This document shows positions 23,050 to 34,691 of a stretch of DNA of 64,000 nt, one piece after another. The translations under genes were made by a program, and so were the position numbers. Each line of letters starts with the position of its first letter. Position 1 is the stretch's first letter. This stretch comes from Pestalotiopsis fici W106-1 (Eukaryota; Ascomycota; Sordariomycetes; Amphisphaeriales; Sporocadaceae). Below the pieces are notes generated by a model. It searched no databases and had not been told where the DNA came from. It worked only from the letters and a program-made list of their open reading frames with translations. Location of the stretch: positions 4,011,925 through 4,075,924 of the forward strand of contig NW_006917092.1 in NCBI RefSeq assembly GCF_000516985.1. The letters run 5' to 3'.

Positions 23050-26000
23050 GATGACAGAATGTCGATTGGAAAATGTATGTTAAAAGCGAATGAAGTATTT
23101 GTTACGGGTTGCCAGAATAGAAATGAATGTAAGCTGCCACCAGAGCAGACAGTATAAAGAAAACTGGGCGAAAACACCAGGAGATAGAAACACACAAGTG
23201 AAAGATGTTCATTGAAACACCCGGGCAAGAACTAGGAGCACAATAAACATATATTCAACCTTAAGATGGCCCATCGTCTGACCCCAGATGAGCCTCCTCG
23301 GAACGAACCGATATACTGTACCCCTTTGGCTGGGAAGGCGGGGCGTTGACCATATCGAGGTCTGCATACCCGCTGCCAAGCTCGGCGAGCCGGGATCTGA
23401 CATTAGCTTCGTCCCAAGTTGAGAGATCTCTGCAAACAACACACATCTTGGCAAAGAGCCGCATTCCCATGGTGAGGATTCAAATGAAGGAGGGGCTCAT
23501 GGCGAGCTGAGCGGATGGAAATCCATGCTCGTCGCGTTCAGGCATAGTGAAATGGCGAAAGCTGTTATGTTTCTCTCACGGCATACATCATGTCGGGACT
23601 CGAGTGTGTCGAGATGCGCCGCTATACGTCATGGAGCAAATGCCATCGCAGTATTCAAAAGAGCATAGAAAATCCCTATCAACTACAAAGTTGGAGTTGC
23701 AGTGGACACGGGACCATTGTTGGTAGAGTTTTGTAGGTGGTAGTGCTTGACGTTTGTGTGCTCTCATCGTGTCCGGAAATATGCTGAATAAAGGACCAGG
23801 GCAGCGCCGACAGGGACCTGAGACACGGCGACAATTAACTCGGGGCGCTTGGCAGCCGCCACCCAACGGACCGCCGTCATCCAGTTGCCATGCAATCTTT
23901 GATGCCGGGTTAGAAGATGATGGAATCTTTTCCATTTTCCTTCTTCTGTCTCTTCTAGTTACGCGGCCTCTACCTTTAGAATAACGGGCCATCGCAGCAA
24001 AATCTGAACATTCCCGTATTCTGCTCATGGTGCGTAGTCTGAGAGACGCAGTACACTTCCGTGCGGCAAAGTTGGGAGGGGCCAATGGAGAGCAACTTGA
24101 GTCGGGTGATGCGTCCAGTGACTGGCCCAAGACTCCAGAACACTGAATAGGCAATGTGACATGATTGTTGCGCCGTACAATTACTGGTGGATATCATGAC
24201 CGTGATGAGAGATGTGATTGACCACCGGACAGATGAGCATTTGTCTTACCCATGGCGTGGCGAATGCTGCTTCTGTAACTTTTGACCATCACAGATTGCA
24301 AGTTCGTGCAGTGTCTGAACAGAGATCATGGCTAATACGGGCCATGTTGCAAGAGGAAAAGGAAAGGAGTTGTGAAAGGGGTATTGGAATATGCCGTCAC
24401 CACTTCAAGGTCGCAAACCTGTTTTTTATTTTGTTATCGGTCATTCAATCTGCGTTCTTTTGAATATCATGATCAACACAGGTATGTCTATCAGCGTGAC
24501 GTGATGAATGGTGATGCCTCTTGACAGCTGCAGATGCAATGCACTTTGCTGCACTATCGCGGTCTCGACTGGCCCTGATTTGGGGACGGTGCGGGTAGTA
24601 TAGCCCGTGTAGGTATGGCAGAGAGACCGGATAGGCAATGTGGGTCGTGTATGAGATCACTCAACTGCTCAGCTGCTTTAGAGCTGAAAACCCGCGGCGC
24701 CAGATTGGGAAATCATCAAGCCTTTTTCTATGCCCTTCTCTGCTAGTCACGGCCAACCTAGGTAGTACGGGGTTAGCAGGATCTGATCTTCTGAACGGGA
24801 TGGCAATGTCGTAATAGGAGATTGTCGATCACAAGGATCATCAGTGCATCAAAAAGAAGAGCCTCAAAAAATTGAACAAGGAGGAGAGCGATCAAGCAAG
24901 GGACGGGGAAAAAAGAAAAGAAAACAAAAGATTGTTGTTTGACATTGGCCTTGATCGCGATTGCCGCAATCTCGGTGTCGCGTTTCCCTCGAGATGAATT
25001 CAATCCAAAGGTTTTGCAAGGCGATCGTTGACCCCGAAAACCATTTGTCAAGGCCGACGGAAGGTAGTTTAAGTGGTTGGGTGGATGGGTGGCCTCCGAC
25101 GGGTTATCCCCGCCCAAGTCAGGCACGAACAATTGACTCTCTTCAGAGTAGATGGATTCCATCACCCATCCAACCGGCAAATGTCGACTGGGAATAGTTG
25201 ACTATTACTACCATCCGTCTGATAGTTAATCTTGATCTGAGGCTATCAAGACTCAATACGAGCACAAATTTCTTCCATTCATCTTCTAGTGAGTAGCTAG
25301 ATGGATATATTTCACAGATCCACGCGTAAAAAAAAAGGGGCTCCGGTCCACGGCTGCACGTGGATCAAACGGTGAGCCTATGTGTGCCGCTGGGGTCGCT
25401 GGCGTGTTGGGACGCGAGTCTTTGGCTGTCGATCATTGAAAAGTTCAAAGACCGAGTTTGCGAGCAGCGACATTGATGGTACGAATGCAAAGACGAAAAG
25501 ACAAAATATTGGTGAGGGGGGGCAGGGGGGAAAAGACGAGATTGATAAAAAAAAAAAGTGGCAGGTTGGCGAGGCTGCATTAGACTGCCTACCTAGGCCA
25601 TAGAAGATTACCCAGCTGGGAAGAAGTCGTCTTGGCAAGAATAGCGAAAGCGAAACCATCACGATGCATACAGAATAGCCAAGCGAATAGAGGAATGAAA
25701 AAAAGAGTGTGAGACCATTGGCCAAGTTTTTGGGTAATGGACAACTAAACCAATTGCACATAGTAAGCCAACAACCAGCCAGCCACCATATTACCTCGTA
25801 TGTGAACGGGCTTACGGGCATTGTCGGTGTCTCGCACTGGCACCTGGACTTTCAGCGGGCAGTGCAGGTAGTTCGGGTGGCAGGGTGGTTATCAATCACT
25901 CCATTCCCCATTCCCCGCTAGGTTAAATATTGCGGTCAAGCACCAGTGGCACTTACTGTGTAGAAAAGAGACTCGTACCTACCTAGTGACCGAGACTCCA

Positions 26001-27627
26001 TAACATCGGGGATAAGCTGTAAAACCTCTTGCTGCAAGTGCAGGCTTCCCCCTCCTTCGCTTTCGGCGACGCGCAATTGCGACACGGCATCTTGGGCATC
26101 TCTGCAACTCCAAGACCAGTGGAAATGAAAGAATTTGCATCTTCCCTTCCCCATTCATATCCACTGATGCTCAACTAAATAATTCCAGTGGGTGCGCCTC
26201 TTGCTGATAGGATCCCAGCCGTGAGAGCCGTCAACCAACAAATGTCAAATCCTACGATTGCGGTCGGATACCTCGGCCTCGTCCTAATGCCGCCTTTCCG
26301 TACCAAGAAATCCAGTACAAACGCCAGACGCCTTATGCACGATGCCGCCTAGTATAGCAATTCCCGAAAAACTTGATTCACTAAAAAAAGCGATCATGAG
26401 GACATGCACTTTAATGGATGGTAGATAATGCTAAGCAGATGCCAAGCTGAAACGATCATATCAATCTTGTGCTTCTAGATGGTATCGAATGATGACGACA
26501 GTGGGCGGGATCTCTCTCCTTAACTTACCTAGGGCTAGATTTTTTTCGTCTGGTCTCTCAGCCCTCAGTGCTGTGTTTATGTCATCGGCACCCGACAGAC
26601 ACCATAGGGAGAAAGAAAAAAAAAAGATTGGCGATGGGAGGCGGCTTGCTCTAGCGCACGCACTTGCAGAATACCTCGCGCTCCGGCCCTCCGCGAGACA
26701 GCCCAAACCGCTCTGGGGCCTAGCAGACCTGTAGCAAAATGGCTAGCATCCTTTGGCACCCAGAATTTCTGTTTTCTGTCGCTCTATCGAAGCCAGGACC
26801 CTGGGCACCTTGGGCCCACGATCGATCTGGGCTGTCTCTACTTGCGTGCCGCTCCTCCAACCATTGCTCTGTCTTGTGCACAAGCACCGCTGATGCCATA
26901 CCCTGGAGCTGATCCAGACCCAGAGGGCTTGCGTAAGTACCAACATCTGATGCGCTCGCTGACCACACACTCGCAGCCCAGCAGCCGCAGCGGCAGCACC
27001 AGTCAAGTAGAGCAGTAGTACTGTAGCAGAAGCACCACCGCACATTACACGTACTACTACTTACGGCGACGCCAGCCCGCTGGGGGGGCATGACGTTCAA
27101 AGTGCAAATAAGACGTTTTCGTGGGGCCGGGAGGAGCTACTCTCCTCTTTTTCTATCCTAGCTGTCATGAATGACACACGCGCGAGTAAATCGTCTCCTA
27201 TCGTTGGCTTGGGAGGTACCAATGGCGGTCTCTCGGAAAGTTACATGACTTGGGTATAATTGACAGACCGCCCTCCCGTGAGATCCGACAACTTTTTTTT
27301 TTCAGGGTCCTAACCTTAGTTTATTAAAGGGTTCAATCATCAAGTGGTGTTTCTGTTTGTCTATCTGTCTGCTTTCTTTCGGCTGTCTATTTTATAAACC
27401 ACCACCCAGGACCGCTCGTTGCAACGTCGTTCGTCACGTCTTGTCACAGTGCTGCATCACGGCCAGTTACTCACCAGTCGCTTATTCAACCCTCGATCAT
27501 ACACTACTACCACAACTACTACCACTATAGAGTAGCCAATCAGCATACACGCCAGCCAACCTCTCCACCACCATAACCAACAAGAAGGCACACACATACT
27601 CTGGTCGTCTCTTCTAAACCCGTCAAA
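23050..27627. other. 4.6-kb gene-free stretch
   Basis: Many short overlapping ORFs on both strands lack protein-like composition and none matches a family I know. The last 250 bases are C/T-rich with CCACCA-type runs and should be the promoter and leader of the small membrane protein gene. Confidence 0.45.
27388..27400 (+). promoter_or_regulatory. TATA-like element upstream of the small membrane protein gene
   Basis: TATTTTATAAACC lies about 230 bases before the ATG at 27628, in pyrimidine-rich sequence. A transcript starting shortly after would have a leader of about 200 bases. Confidence 0.3.
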
Positions 27628-27948
27628 ATGAGCAGCTTAATCACCACTGTTGTGGTTGTCATTGTTCTGGTCATCGTCCTCGGCGGTGGAATTCTCACCC
27701 TCGCCCTGGGCTGGAACACCTTTATCCCACGCCTAATCCCCTCGAGGTGGCGAACAAACAAGTCCAAGGAGCAGCAGCAACTGTGGCCGTCGGAGAAATA
27801 CCCATACCCCCCGAGAGGCTCGGTTGAGACGGACTGGGCAAACTCCCCCATAGAATCACCGGCCAACTCTCCCGTGGCATCGCCGAGGGGATCCAGACAG
27901 AGTTCCGACCTCATGGCAAAGCACGCTTCCATGAAAGAGGTTGTCTAA
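27628..27948 (+). CDS. Small single-pass membrane protein
   Basis: A single exon of 106 residues with a favourable AAAATGAGC start context. Residues about 4-28 form one strongly hydrophobic Val/Ile/Leu-rich segment (VVVVIVLVIVLGGGILTLAL), followed by a basic stop-transfer region (RLIPSRWRTNKSK) and a polar Ser/Pro-rich tail with repeated SPxxSPV-like units that could be phosphorylated. There is no signal-peptidase site of the usual form, so the segment is more likely a membrane anchor with a cytosolic tail. I recognise no family. It is too short to be found by domain searches, but the clean start, leader and composition make it a credible gene. Confidence 0.65.
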   Translation: MSSLITTVVVVIVLVIVLGGGILTLALGWNTFIPRLIPSRWRTNKSKEQQQLWPSEKYPYPPRGSVETDWANSPIESPANSPVASPRGSRQSSDLMAKHASMKEVV

Positions 27949-28481
27949 GACAAGGACATTTTAGCCGCCAATTTCCACCATATACACCTTAAAAAACACG
28001 AAAAAGCACAAACAATCACCACAAACAAAAAAATACGAGTCACACAATTATACTCGCAATTTTACGACGAATCATGATTTTGACGACAAATTTCCTCCTT
28101 TACTGTTGAAATTAATAGGGCGCTACATAAGGAAGTGAGCAATCATGTGCATACCCATACATACATACATACAGGGCATAGAAATACAACAGCTCTTCAT
28201 TGAGTTTCAACATACATACATACGGCGTTGGACGGGGGGAGGAGCCAGGGCGGGGGAAAGGATGCATATTAGCATCCGCACACAAAGATACCACAAATAA
28301 CATGCTTTTATTTATTTACACATTTTTACACTTTTGACTCATTTACACGCATTTCATTGCAGTGTATACATCAATTTCCCTGCCGACATGATCGTGTGTT
28401 TTAAGATTTGGTCACAGTAACAAGACCGGAAATTTGGAAACGCAACCACGGGAACAGCCACGTCTGGGCATGATTAGTCCT

Positions 28482-28516
<35 letters not shown>

Positions 28517-29008
28517 TTGACAGTGTATACCTACCAAATACGTCAAAAATTCAGCAAGAGAAAAACGGCCCCTACTATGACAACTCACCATAATTGCCAC
28601 TGGAATCTATTCCGTACTGGAGTATACACTGGAGCCTTGTCTGCAAGGGGGAGGAGTAACAACTGTCACCCGCACGGTCGAATCACTCCACACACTTGAG
28701 ATATCCACCAGACCCGAGCAGAAGCGGCCGCGGGGATCTCCAGCAAAAGCGGATGGGATGGTGTGCATTGCGCACGTGTCAACGGCGCCAAATGTGCCGG
28801 GCATAGAGTTTACTAGGTGAGGCACTTTTTTTTTTGTACTACGTGGGTGAATCATCAATTAATTTGGTTATATTTTACACTTTGGAGCTATATGCACGGA
28901 ATTTCAAATTCCAAGACATGTTTTTCTTTCTTTCATCAAATCAAAAATATACAAGAATTACACTAGACGCGGGGTGTTGGTCATCTATCTCATCTCATCG
29001 TCGTCATC
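27949..29008. other. Gene-free stretch with poly-T and CATA repeats
   Basis: It lies between two convergent genes. It contains CATA-type tetranucleotide runs near 28155-28175 and 28209-28223 and a 27-base T tract near 28487-28513. No gene is seen. Confidence 0.5.
28487..28513. repeat. Poly-T tract of about 27 bases
   Basis: An uninterrupted T run in intergenic sequence; its length may be affected by sequencing or assembly. Confidence 0.85.
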
Positions 29009-30565
29009 TCAGAGGTCCATACGGCCCCGGACCAGGTCCACGTCGGCCAACTTGACAAAGCTTGTCCTGTAAATGAGCTTGTGGCCGGCATAGAGCACTA
29101 CGAACAGAATCAGACTGACGTAGGCTGTGAAGAAATCACTCGTGTCCCACTCAATAAAGACAGTGAAGCCGTTGGTCAGCAGGATGAGCACGCAAAAGAA
29201 GAGTCCGTACCACGCCAGGTAGGGCTCAATGGGCGCCCGGTAAGGCAGCTGGCTGCGCGGGATGCCCTGGAACTTGGCCGCCTTCATGAATCGCAGGTGG
29301 CAGATGCTGATGCACGACCAGGTGATGAAACCGGCAATCGAGGTAATGTTCATGAACCAGTCAAAAGCCTCGCTGCCATCGTCGGACAGGTTGAGGAAGG
29401 CCAGCAGACCAAATGTCGAGGTGCACATGACAGCAATGTAGGGAGTGCCGTGCTTGTTGGTCTTGGTCATCCACTTGGGAATGTGCTTCTCATCGGCGAG
29501 GGCGACCAGGATGCGGCTGCCCGAGTAGACGTTGGACTGGGCGGCCGAGAGGACGGCTGTCAGGAGAACGGCATTGATGATGTCGGGTAGAACCGAGACG
29601 CCGGCCAGGTTGCAGGCAATGACCAAGGGCGATGACGAGGCGTTATCCGTGCCCGTCGTCAGGGCGTCATTGTCGTACGGCACCAGCAGGCCAATGAAGA
29701 AGATGGTGGAGACAAACAGGCTGAGAATGCCCCAAAAGGTCCAGCGAATGGCCGAAGGAACTGCCTTGACCGGATCGGCCGTCTCGCCGGCTCCCACACC
29801 AACGAGCTCTGCACCCTGGTAGCTGAATCCGGCCGTGACCAGGACGGACCAGAAGCCGACAAACTTGGCCACCGGGCCAGTGACCATGGATCCTGCAAAG
29901 GCTCCCGGGTGCACCCAGTTGTGGAAACCAACGTAGCCCTCTTTTCCAGCGCCGGCATCGATGCAAATAGCAAAAATGACAAAGCCAATAATGGTAATGA
30001 CTTTGATACTGGAGAGGTACATTTCAATCTCACCAAACCATCTGACGGGCAGCAGGTTAATGGCGGTGAAAACAACCCAGAAGACGGCAATAAAGATTCC
30101 AATATTCAAACTAGCGTCCCAATACTGAATAATGATACCGGCAGCTGTCAGCTCGACGGCAAACGTCATGGCCCAACTGAACCAGTAGATCCAGCCCATG
30201 GCAAAACCCAGAGACGGGTCGACGAAGCGGGAGGCGTAGACGGTGAAGGAGCCGGGCACAGGGATGAAGGTGGCCATTTCGCCGAGGGAGACCATGACGG
30301 AGTAGACAATGGTGCCGACAAAGATAAAGGCAATGAGGGTGCTGACAGGGCCGGCGGTCGCGAGGGCGGTACCACTGCCCAGGAACAGACCGGTGCCTAT
30401 CGTGCCTCCGATGGCGAGGAACTGCAGGTGGTGAGCCGAAAGGCTGCGCTTCAGTTGGGTGTCGGCGGCCTCGACATCGTGCTTGGAGCCGTTGAGCGAC
30501 GAGTCGGTGTTGTCGTGTGCCGGCTTGATCTCGAGACCAGTCGACTTTTCCGTCGTGTTCTCCAT
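29009..30565 (-). CDS. Amino-acid permease (YAT/APC family)
   Basis: A single intronless exon of 518 residues, close to the usual 520-600 for fungal amino-acid permeases. These plasma-membrane proteins import amino acids together with protons. After a polar N-terminal tail of about 40 residues comes the family entry sequence LKRSLSAHHLQFLAIGGTIG, followed by TGLFLGSG, and then about twelve hydrophobic segments. The conserved FSYQGAELVGVGAGE stretch (about 250-264) is typical of Gap1-like transporters. The C-terminal YRAPIEPYLAWYGLFF is also characteristic. The particular substrate cannot be read from sequence. The long poorly structured ORFs on the opposite strand are shadows of this GC-rich gene. 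Confidence 0.93.
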   Translation of the reverse strand: MENTTEKSTGLEIKPAHDNTDSSLNGSKHDVEAADTQLKRSLSAHHLQFLAIGGTIGTGLFLGSGTALATAGPVSTLIAFIFVGTIVYSVMVSLGEMATFIPVPGSFTVYASRFVDPSLGFAMGWIYWFSWAMTFAVELTAAGIIIQYWDASLNIGIFIAVFWVVFTAINLLPVRWFGEIEMYLSSIKVITIIGFVIFAICIDAGAGKEGYVGFHNWVHPGAFAGSMVTGPVAKFVGFWSVLVTAGFSYQGAELVGVGAGETADPVKAVPSAIRWTFWGILSLFVSTIFFIGLLVPYDNDALTTGTDNASSSPLVIACNLAGVSVLPDIINAVLLTAVLSAAQSNVYSGSRILVALADEKHIPKWMTKTNKHGTPYIAVMCTSTFGLLAFLNLSDDGSEAFDWFMNITSIAGFITWSCISICHLRFMKAAKFQGIPRSQLPYRAPIEPYLAWYGLFFCVLILLTNGFTVFIEWDTSDFFTAYVSLILFVVLYAGHKLIYRTSFVKLADVDLVRGRMDL

Positions 30566-32441
30566 TGCAGCGGATATCTGGTTTCTGATTTATCTCTTTT
30601 ATTATCCCTTTCTGGGTCGGTGGACGGGTCCTTGGGGAGGGGGGAAAAAAGGCAAGGTCGTGAGTGAGTCTCAACAATAAGCTGACTGACTGTCACGATG
30701 TGCCCAAGTCCGCAACAAATGCTGCTTGTCGTCCACGCAAGTAGAGTTTTGTCTTGAGTCAATACAACATATCAGAACAACACGTCGAGAGCTCAGGAGC
30801 TCAAGAAGCAGCGCGCCGAAAAGCTTTTTAAGCTCCGACGACGAGCACATCCCATCTGCTTTTGGTGACTCGACGCGCGCATTACCTACCTTCCATCATG
30901 TTACCCACATCAGCTCCGGCGTTCTGGAGGGCTCCATTCCAGACGTTGCCATTACGAAAATTTTCTTTCGCGGTGGCCATGGTTTCAAGGAAATGGGCAA
31001 TTGTGCTGCGGTTTGTGCTAGACGGTTGGTAGCTCCGGTAGTGGGCAAGATTTTTTTTTCCTCTCTGTTAGTTCCAGAGGTCCGTTAGCAGTAAAGAAGT
31101 TCCGTACTATCTTGGCACCAGCAAGTCGACAGTGGCAGATCGTTAAGCCAGACAGGACCAAAAACCACTGGGAATCTCACCAAAAAAGACGAGGCCCCTT
31201 GCAGCAGCGCGGCTCTGTTCGCTCCAACGGCTAAAAACGGAGCCTCTTGGGGAGCCGCACCCACTATTTCCAGGCCGCTGGCCAATTGTGCGCTGTGCTT
31301 GACTAAGAGAATTGCCCCAAAGCGGTCCGATTTGAAATTTTTCACGCATTCCCGAGGCCACTGAGCACCAAGCGGAGTGCGCCGTCACCGAACCACCAGG
31401 ACCACCTCGCATGCGAGTTCCTTTTCAGTGGCCCTCGACCGAATTTTATTGTCATATTGTCAGTCAATCGTATTGGTCACGGGCTGTATCTTGAATTCTT
31501 TATCTATATTGGCTGATAGACTGGGATCACTAGCACGGTAACTAGTATCTAGATCTAGTCAATAGTATATGAATTCCATGCGTAATATGGTATTTTTCCG
31601 TGCTCATCTTCCGGAGCGAACCTACACATGAATGGACTATTTTCCATTCACCAATTGTATGACAACGGGCCGGCCCGCCAGTAACGTTGTGTTGAAGAAT
31701 GAAAACTTGAGCATGTCATCACCAGCTGAAAATTTCGTTTGGCTCTTAACACCTGTTATGCTCGCATAATTGAGCAGTTTCTCAAGCCTATGCCCTCTTG
31801 CTATGCACGAGTAAGATCATTCGATACTTGAATGCAACCCTTGCTGCAGGTGCAGGGTATCGTGGTCCCAAGCAATCACTATTCGCCATCATGTTCGCTT
31901 ATATCAATCAGAATGCACCCTCTCACATTCGATCATTTGATAACATACGAGTTGAATTTCGATGCTGCAATTTCGAAACCGTTAATTCTTTATTTATTTT
32001 TTCTCAACTTTCCTACTATATTTCCAGGCTCGTGAAACCTTTTGAATTGTCATCTGGAAGCAATTATAGAAGCCGTCCATGTACAACAATGTACTATACA
32101 GAATTACTAGCCCAGATTGTTGGCATGTATTCAAGGACAAAAGGAAATATTGTCAGTCCATGACAGATGGGCCAAACCCCGGTCCTGGCCCCGGACGTAT
32201 CCGCTTCCTGCCTTGCCACGGCGTTGCCACCTATTCTCGGTCTAATGTACATCTACTCTTACAGCTCCACAATCATAATATGATACAATCATTTCCAGTG
32301 CCAGTCTTCCTCGCATGTCTCAACGTCAGGAAGCTGCTTGCCATATGCGAATAGACCATGTTGGCGTGCACAACGATGAGCAGTGACACCAATCCTCTGC
32401 TGATCGTATTGCCCCGCCCAGGACAGGCATTTGGACAATAT
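30566..32441. other. 1.9-kb gene-free stretch
   Basis: It contains the permease promoter side and the 3' end of the ATPase gene. Short ORFs only; nothing recognisable. Confidence 0.45.
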
Positions 32442-34691
32442 TTAGTCGTCATTGCCATCTTCCTTCTTCTCTTCTTGCTCCTTGAGTACCACATTGATCT
32501 TGCCTGACCATCCTTTGGAAATCTCATACTTTCCTCCCAGAACAAGATCCTTTGCCACGAGTTCTCTGGTACGTCCGAGAGACTCGATAGCAGCAATGCG
32601 CTCGTTTGTATCCTCGAGGAACTGGCGAAATCCAGGTTCGGCGCAAATCTCCCGGAATGCGCGATGCATGGGCACCGAACTAGCTCGTACTTGAGCGGTG
32701 CTCGTAATCGTGAATAGATTGAGGCGGTCGAGATCTCTTATGAAGTCGGCTCGCGTCATGATCTGTTGTGCAATGTGCATGGGATACGTTGGTAGGACAT
32801 GTCCGGTCACAGCATCGTAGGTATGGTCCATCTCTTCCTCCTTGTCGACGAGAGCCAGCGCAAGCACCATTGCTGCCGCCTACTTTCGAGTCAGTATATG
32901 CCCATGGAACTCGGTAGATTGGAATCTTCTGGGACATGAATTAAAAATCAAGACTTACAGCCCACTTCTGCTGGTCCATCACATCGTCGTCCATTTCACT
33001 GCCAAGAATCCAGCACTGGTTGAGGAACCACGTCTTTTCAATCTCCTTGATCTGATCACACGTCTTGATCATGTTAGCGGATTTGGCCACACGATTCAAA
33101 AAGGATAGTCTGCCGCCGACAAGATCATAAACCTTTTCAAGGTCGGCCTTGGGCACATCCTCCTGGAAATAACGCTGGCGGTATCTCTTCAGGGCCGTCA
33201 ATGCTTGAGATTTTGGCAAGTCATGTACGGCCAAAACCTCCATTCGCGTGGCCAGCTGCTTGAACCGCTCGTATACCCAGTAGTCATCCGAATTAAAGAC
33301 CATGGTGACCAAGTTGGAGGCAGCCCACTGCTCAGCTCTCTGTTGCAAGAGTTCCAGCAAGTCCTTGCCATCTTCGTCGTCTCGAATCAGGTGGCATTGG
33401 TTGACAATGATGACCAAGGGCTTCCCCCTATCTGCACGATTCTTCAAAGCCACCTTTTCAAGTTTATTCAATGCTCGCTCAATGTCGAGCAACGCGGTAG
33501 TGTCTCTTGGCCCTCGCTCACTGAAATAGCCTCCAATATAGTCCTCGTCTGCACATGTCAGTTAGAAGGTGGAATGATAGAAGATCTATGCTATTCAGAC
33601 AGCTGGATATTGGTGCAGTGAGCGACAAGAGATATTGCCCCATGTGGCTTGTGCAATTGGCATCATCCTTGCACCCTGTCTGTTGATTGCCCTTGATTCA
33701 GCCGCAAGGATGACAACGAGACAAAATGTTCCGCCCAGACAAGACATTGAATCAAGGACTGGACACAACCACAAATGCGGCGCTTCGCAAGCGCCCAATG
33801 TGTCAGATCTGATCTCAAAAGTGCCATGTTGCCGAGTAGTTCCACAGTACACAAAGTGGGCCGGGTGGGATAATATAATGATAATCAACGCTCCACATGA
33901 GACTGTGCTGCACAGCATCATGACAGCTCAATTCGAGATTGATCATGTTCAGGCATTCAAAACTTGAAAATGTACTTACGAAACTCGTAGTCGAGCGCCT
34001 TTCCCAAGCGGATCCGGAATATCTCGAGATCGGCATGCGCCTCAAACATGGCACAGCCATCGCCGTCAATCTTGCGCATGGCCTCGAGGAGCATGGAGCT
34101 CTTGCCGCTGCCCTTTTCGCCCATGATGAGGTGGTAATGTCCCTTGGAATGTCCAGTCACAATGGCATCAATCTTGGATTGTTCGGCGCGCTGGATCCAA
34201 TGGTCCGAATCATCCTCGTCGGGGAGTGACTTGGCGACGGCAGCGAGCACGAGCACCGGATCGCCGGGCTTGAAGGCATTTTCAATCTTCTTGAGCTGCA
34301 GAGCCTTGTAGAATTTGTGGTAAACGTATCCGGCGGCGGCGAACCCAGCGCCCAAGACCAAGACGGAGGCTAGGGTGGTGGCGGCAGACTCGAGCATCCG
34401 GGCCAGGAGCGACGGATCCGAATTGGTACCGCCATTGGTGCCGCCGGCTTTTCCCTGGCCGGCGCCACCACCGTTGCCGGCTCCCGAGTCTGGGTGCGGC
34501 TGCTCATACTGGCGAGATGCCGTCGTAGGCGAGAAATGACGGCGCTGCTGTGGTGTTCTGGCTGCTGACCGGCTAACCGGCATGTGGTAGTAGGGCTGGG
34601 GCCAGCCTGAGCCGTGTCGCGTCCAACGGCGAATCAACGGGCCCCCAACTCTGGAGGCCCCCGGCCGACTCCCCTTGATCGCCAGCAGCAT
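32442..34691 (-). CDS. Mitochondrial-type P-loop ATPase, three exons
   Basis: Model: complement join(32442..32879, 32959..33548, 33980..34691), 579 residues; introns of 431 and 79 nt, both keeping frame. The N-terminus (about 1-65) is rich in Arg, Ser and Ala with almost no acidic residues, like a mitochondrial presequence. A Gly/Asn linker and one hydrophobic segment at about 103-123 follow. The ATPase core has Walker A GEKGSGKS at 191-198 and a Walker-B-like strand PLVIIVNQCHLI. The rest is helical, with RLSFLNRVAKSANMIK resembling the lid helices of AAA/STAND-type ATPases. The arrangement fits conserved fungal inner-membrane ATPases of unknown role. The first intron is long for this genome, so a small missed exon inside it is possible, although the join is in frame and conserved-looking. 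Confidence 0.8.

Noticed and set aside
25378..25821. 147-codon minus-strand hydrophobic ORF
   Set aside because: Hydrophobicity comes from T-rich tracts; no membrane-protein family resemblance and no splice or promoter context.
29909..30667. 252-codon plus-strand ORF opposite the amino-acid permease
   Set aside because: A shadow of the GC-rich intronless permease; its composition mirrors transmembrane codons.
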